Positions 61,473 to 62,166 of a stretch of DNA of 62,166 bases are shown piece by piece. Each line of letters opens with the position of its first letter. The stretch's first letter is position 1. The DNA is from JBHIYN01 sp041984235 (GTDB lineage Bacteria; Pseudomonadota; Gammaproteobacteria; Ga0077536), in contig JBHIYN010000023.1 of NCBI GenBank assembly GCA_041984235.1, forward strand, positions 1 to 62,166, written 5' to 3'. The notes under the pieces were generated by a model that was not told where the DNA came from, did not search any database, and saw only the letters and a program-made list of their open reading frames with translations. A program made the translations under genes and the position numbers.

Positions 61473-61913
61473 GCCGGGCGCATGAGATTTGTACGCATTT
61501 TGAAATGCTTCCTCAGAAAACCCGTTGAGCCGCTTATTACCAACCAGAATATCCGGAACTCCCGTTGCGTTGAGCTTCTTGTAATCTCGTTTGCCTTTTT
61601 GGCTCTTCTCAACATCGTATTCTTTGAATTGGATGTTATTGGCTCGAAAGTAGCGTCGGGCTTTCTTGCAGTAACCGCACCATTCCGCGCTATAGAGAAC
61701 GACATTCGAATTGGGAGTGCCGAGCTCATTCCTTACGATAGTCGGGCTTTCATAGACATTAGGTTTTACGGAGATGGCTTCCGAATCTACCGACGCGGGT
61801 GGTCGATCGCCAAAATGGATATTTCCTTCTTCATCGGTCCAACGATGAATATCCCCGGCCACAGCGGGCATCGCTAGTACGAGAAGGGCGACGGTCAACC
61901 GGAAGCAACGCAT
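61467..61913 (-). CDS. Cassette-encoded secreted DUF4124-glutaredoxin protein
   Basis: 148 residues from ATG 61913; a TTG start at 62000 would translate the attC. A signal peptide 'RLTVALLVLAMPAVAGD' is followed by a DUF4124 segment ('IHRWTDEEGNIHFGDRPP', about residues 22-39) and a glutaredoxin-like domain. The redox motif is CGYC in 'YSAEWCGYCKKARRYF' (about residues 74-89), with cis-Pro in 'ATGVPDILVG'. It should act as a periplasmic thiol-disulfide protein. The stop codon overlaps the outer core of its attC, a normal cassette packing. Confidence 0.88.
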   Translation of the reverse strand: MRCFRLTVALLVLAMPAVAGDIHRWTDEEGNIHFGDRPPASVDSEAISVKPNVYESPTIVRNELGTPNSNVVLYSAEWCGYCKKARRYFRANNIQFKEYDVEKSQKGKRDYKKLNATGVPDILVGNKRLNGFSEEAFQNAYKSHAPGT

Positions 61914-61928
61914 ATTGGGTCTCCGCGC

Positions 61929-62039
61929 ACCTAACGCTGCGGTGAGCGGCGCGTTACAGCGGGCTTGCAGGGAGCGAGAATGCGTAGCCGCTGCCTGCAA
62001 GCCCGCTGTAACGCGTCCGACTCCACCGCTTTGTTAGGC
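61929..62039 (-). other. attC recombination site (111 bp)
   Basis: On the minus strand it starts GCCTAACAAAGCGGTGGAGT (62039 side) and ends with the core GTTAGGT at 61929-61935. The inner arms GCGTTACAGCGGGCTTGCAGG and a matching CCTGCAAGCCCGCTGTAACGC form the hairpin. It belongs to a fourth cassette lying to the right. Confidence 0.9.
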
Positions 62040-62125
62040 GCCGCGGATTCACAATGTAAGTGCAACACGTCCATATGCCCGACTCGATGTGAGGGAGGCG
62101 AGCTGGGATACTCGTAAGGGTTCAA
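61931..62125 (-). CDS. Possible small ORF of the fourth cassette (doubtful)
   Basis: A TTG-started minus-strand frame begins MNPYEYPSSPP, an opening often seen in small cassette membrane proteins, but soon reads through the attC ('SAAPNKAVESDALQRA'). Either it is a truncated or decayed cassette gene or chance; the real gene of cassette four may lie right of the window. Confidence 0.2.
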   Translation of the reverse strand: MNPYEYPSSPPSHRVGHMDVLHLHCESAAPNKAVESDALQRACRQRLRILAPCKPAVTRRSPQR

Positions 62126-62166
62126 TTCTTGCCGGAATAGGATCCTTACGATGAGTTATCACCAGC

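Overview
The window is a very GC-rich chromosomal segment of a Gammaproteobacterium. The strongest taxonomic clue is the block uvrY - (uracil-DNA glycosylase) - uvrC - pgsA - tRNA-Gly - tRNA-Cys - tRNA-Leu at 4990-9229, which keeps the gene order known from Escherichia coli (uvrY-uvrC-pgsA-glyW-cysT-leuZ). A FadE-type acyl-CoA dehydrogenase, squalene-hopene cyclase, PEP-CTERM proteins and an integron cassette array suggest an environmental, lipid-degrading lineage. I cannot name the genus from sequence alone. All protein calls come from reading motifs by eye; no database search was run.

Layout. 1-4.5 kb: a partial DUF169-like gene, RidA, a membrane diguanylate cyclase and fadE. 4.5-9.2 kb: Nudix, the uvrY-uvrC-pgsA block and three tRNAs. 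9.6-18.2 kb: squalene-hopene cyclase, a second acyl-CoA dehydrogenase, an FMN-dependent 2-hydroxyacid oxidase, a CoA-binding protein, a pair of GGGGACAGTCCCC palindromic repeats, metY and an amino-acid permease. 18.2-23.7 kb: a PEP-CTERM protein, a LuxR-type regulator, a thioesterase, gamma-glutamyltransferase and FNR. 23.8-31.9 kb: a tripartite RND efflux operon running into rimO and a hydroxyisobutyrate-dehydrogenase-family enzyme. 32-36.8 kb: a signalling operon of a CHASE/PAS histidine kinase (split by an apparent +1 frameshift), a lone receiver and a receiver-GGDEF-EAL protein. 36.9-43.7 kb: small membrane and lipoproteins, an acyl-CoA ligase, a class III transaminase and a hydrolase.

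43.7-46.5 kb holds a predicted tungsten aldehyde:ferredoxin oxidoreductase followed closely by a MoaD-like sulfur carrier and an unrecognised 222-residue protein. 46.5-59.7 kb is mostly accessory single genes on the minus strand (Old Yellow Enzyme, SnoaL, hydrolases, pentapeptide repeat, atypical phosphatase, sulfotransferase, GNAT, two VOC proteins, tautomerase). It also carries two more PEP-CTERM-type proteins, one behind a convincing sigma-54 promoter, and a winged-helix/TPR regulator.

59.8-62.2 kb is the distal end of an integron gene-cassette array oriented on the minus strand. It has three complete attC sites, one half attC abutting an internally deleted IS3-family relic, and cassettes encoding a DUF2867 protein, a membrane/coiled-coil protein and a secreted DUF4124-glutaredoxin. 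Base composition is visibly lower in GC here. The integrase and attI would lie to the right of the window.
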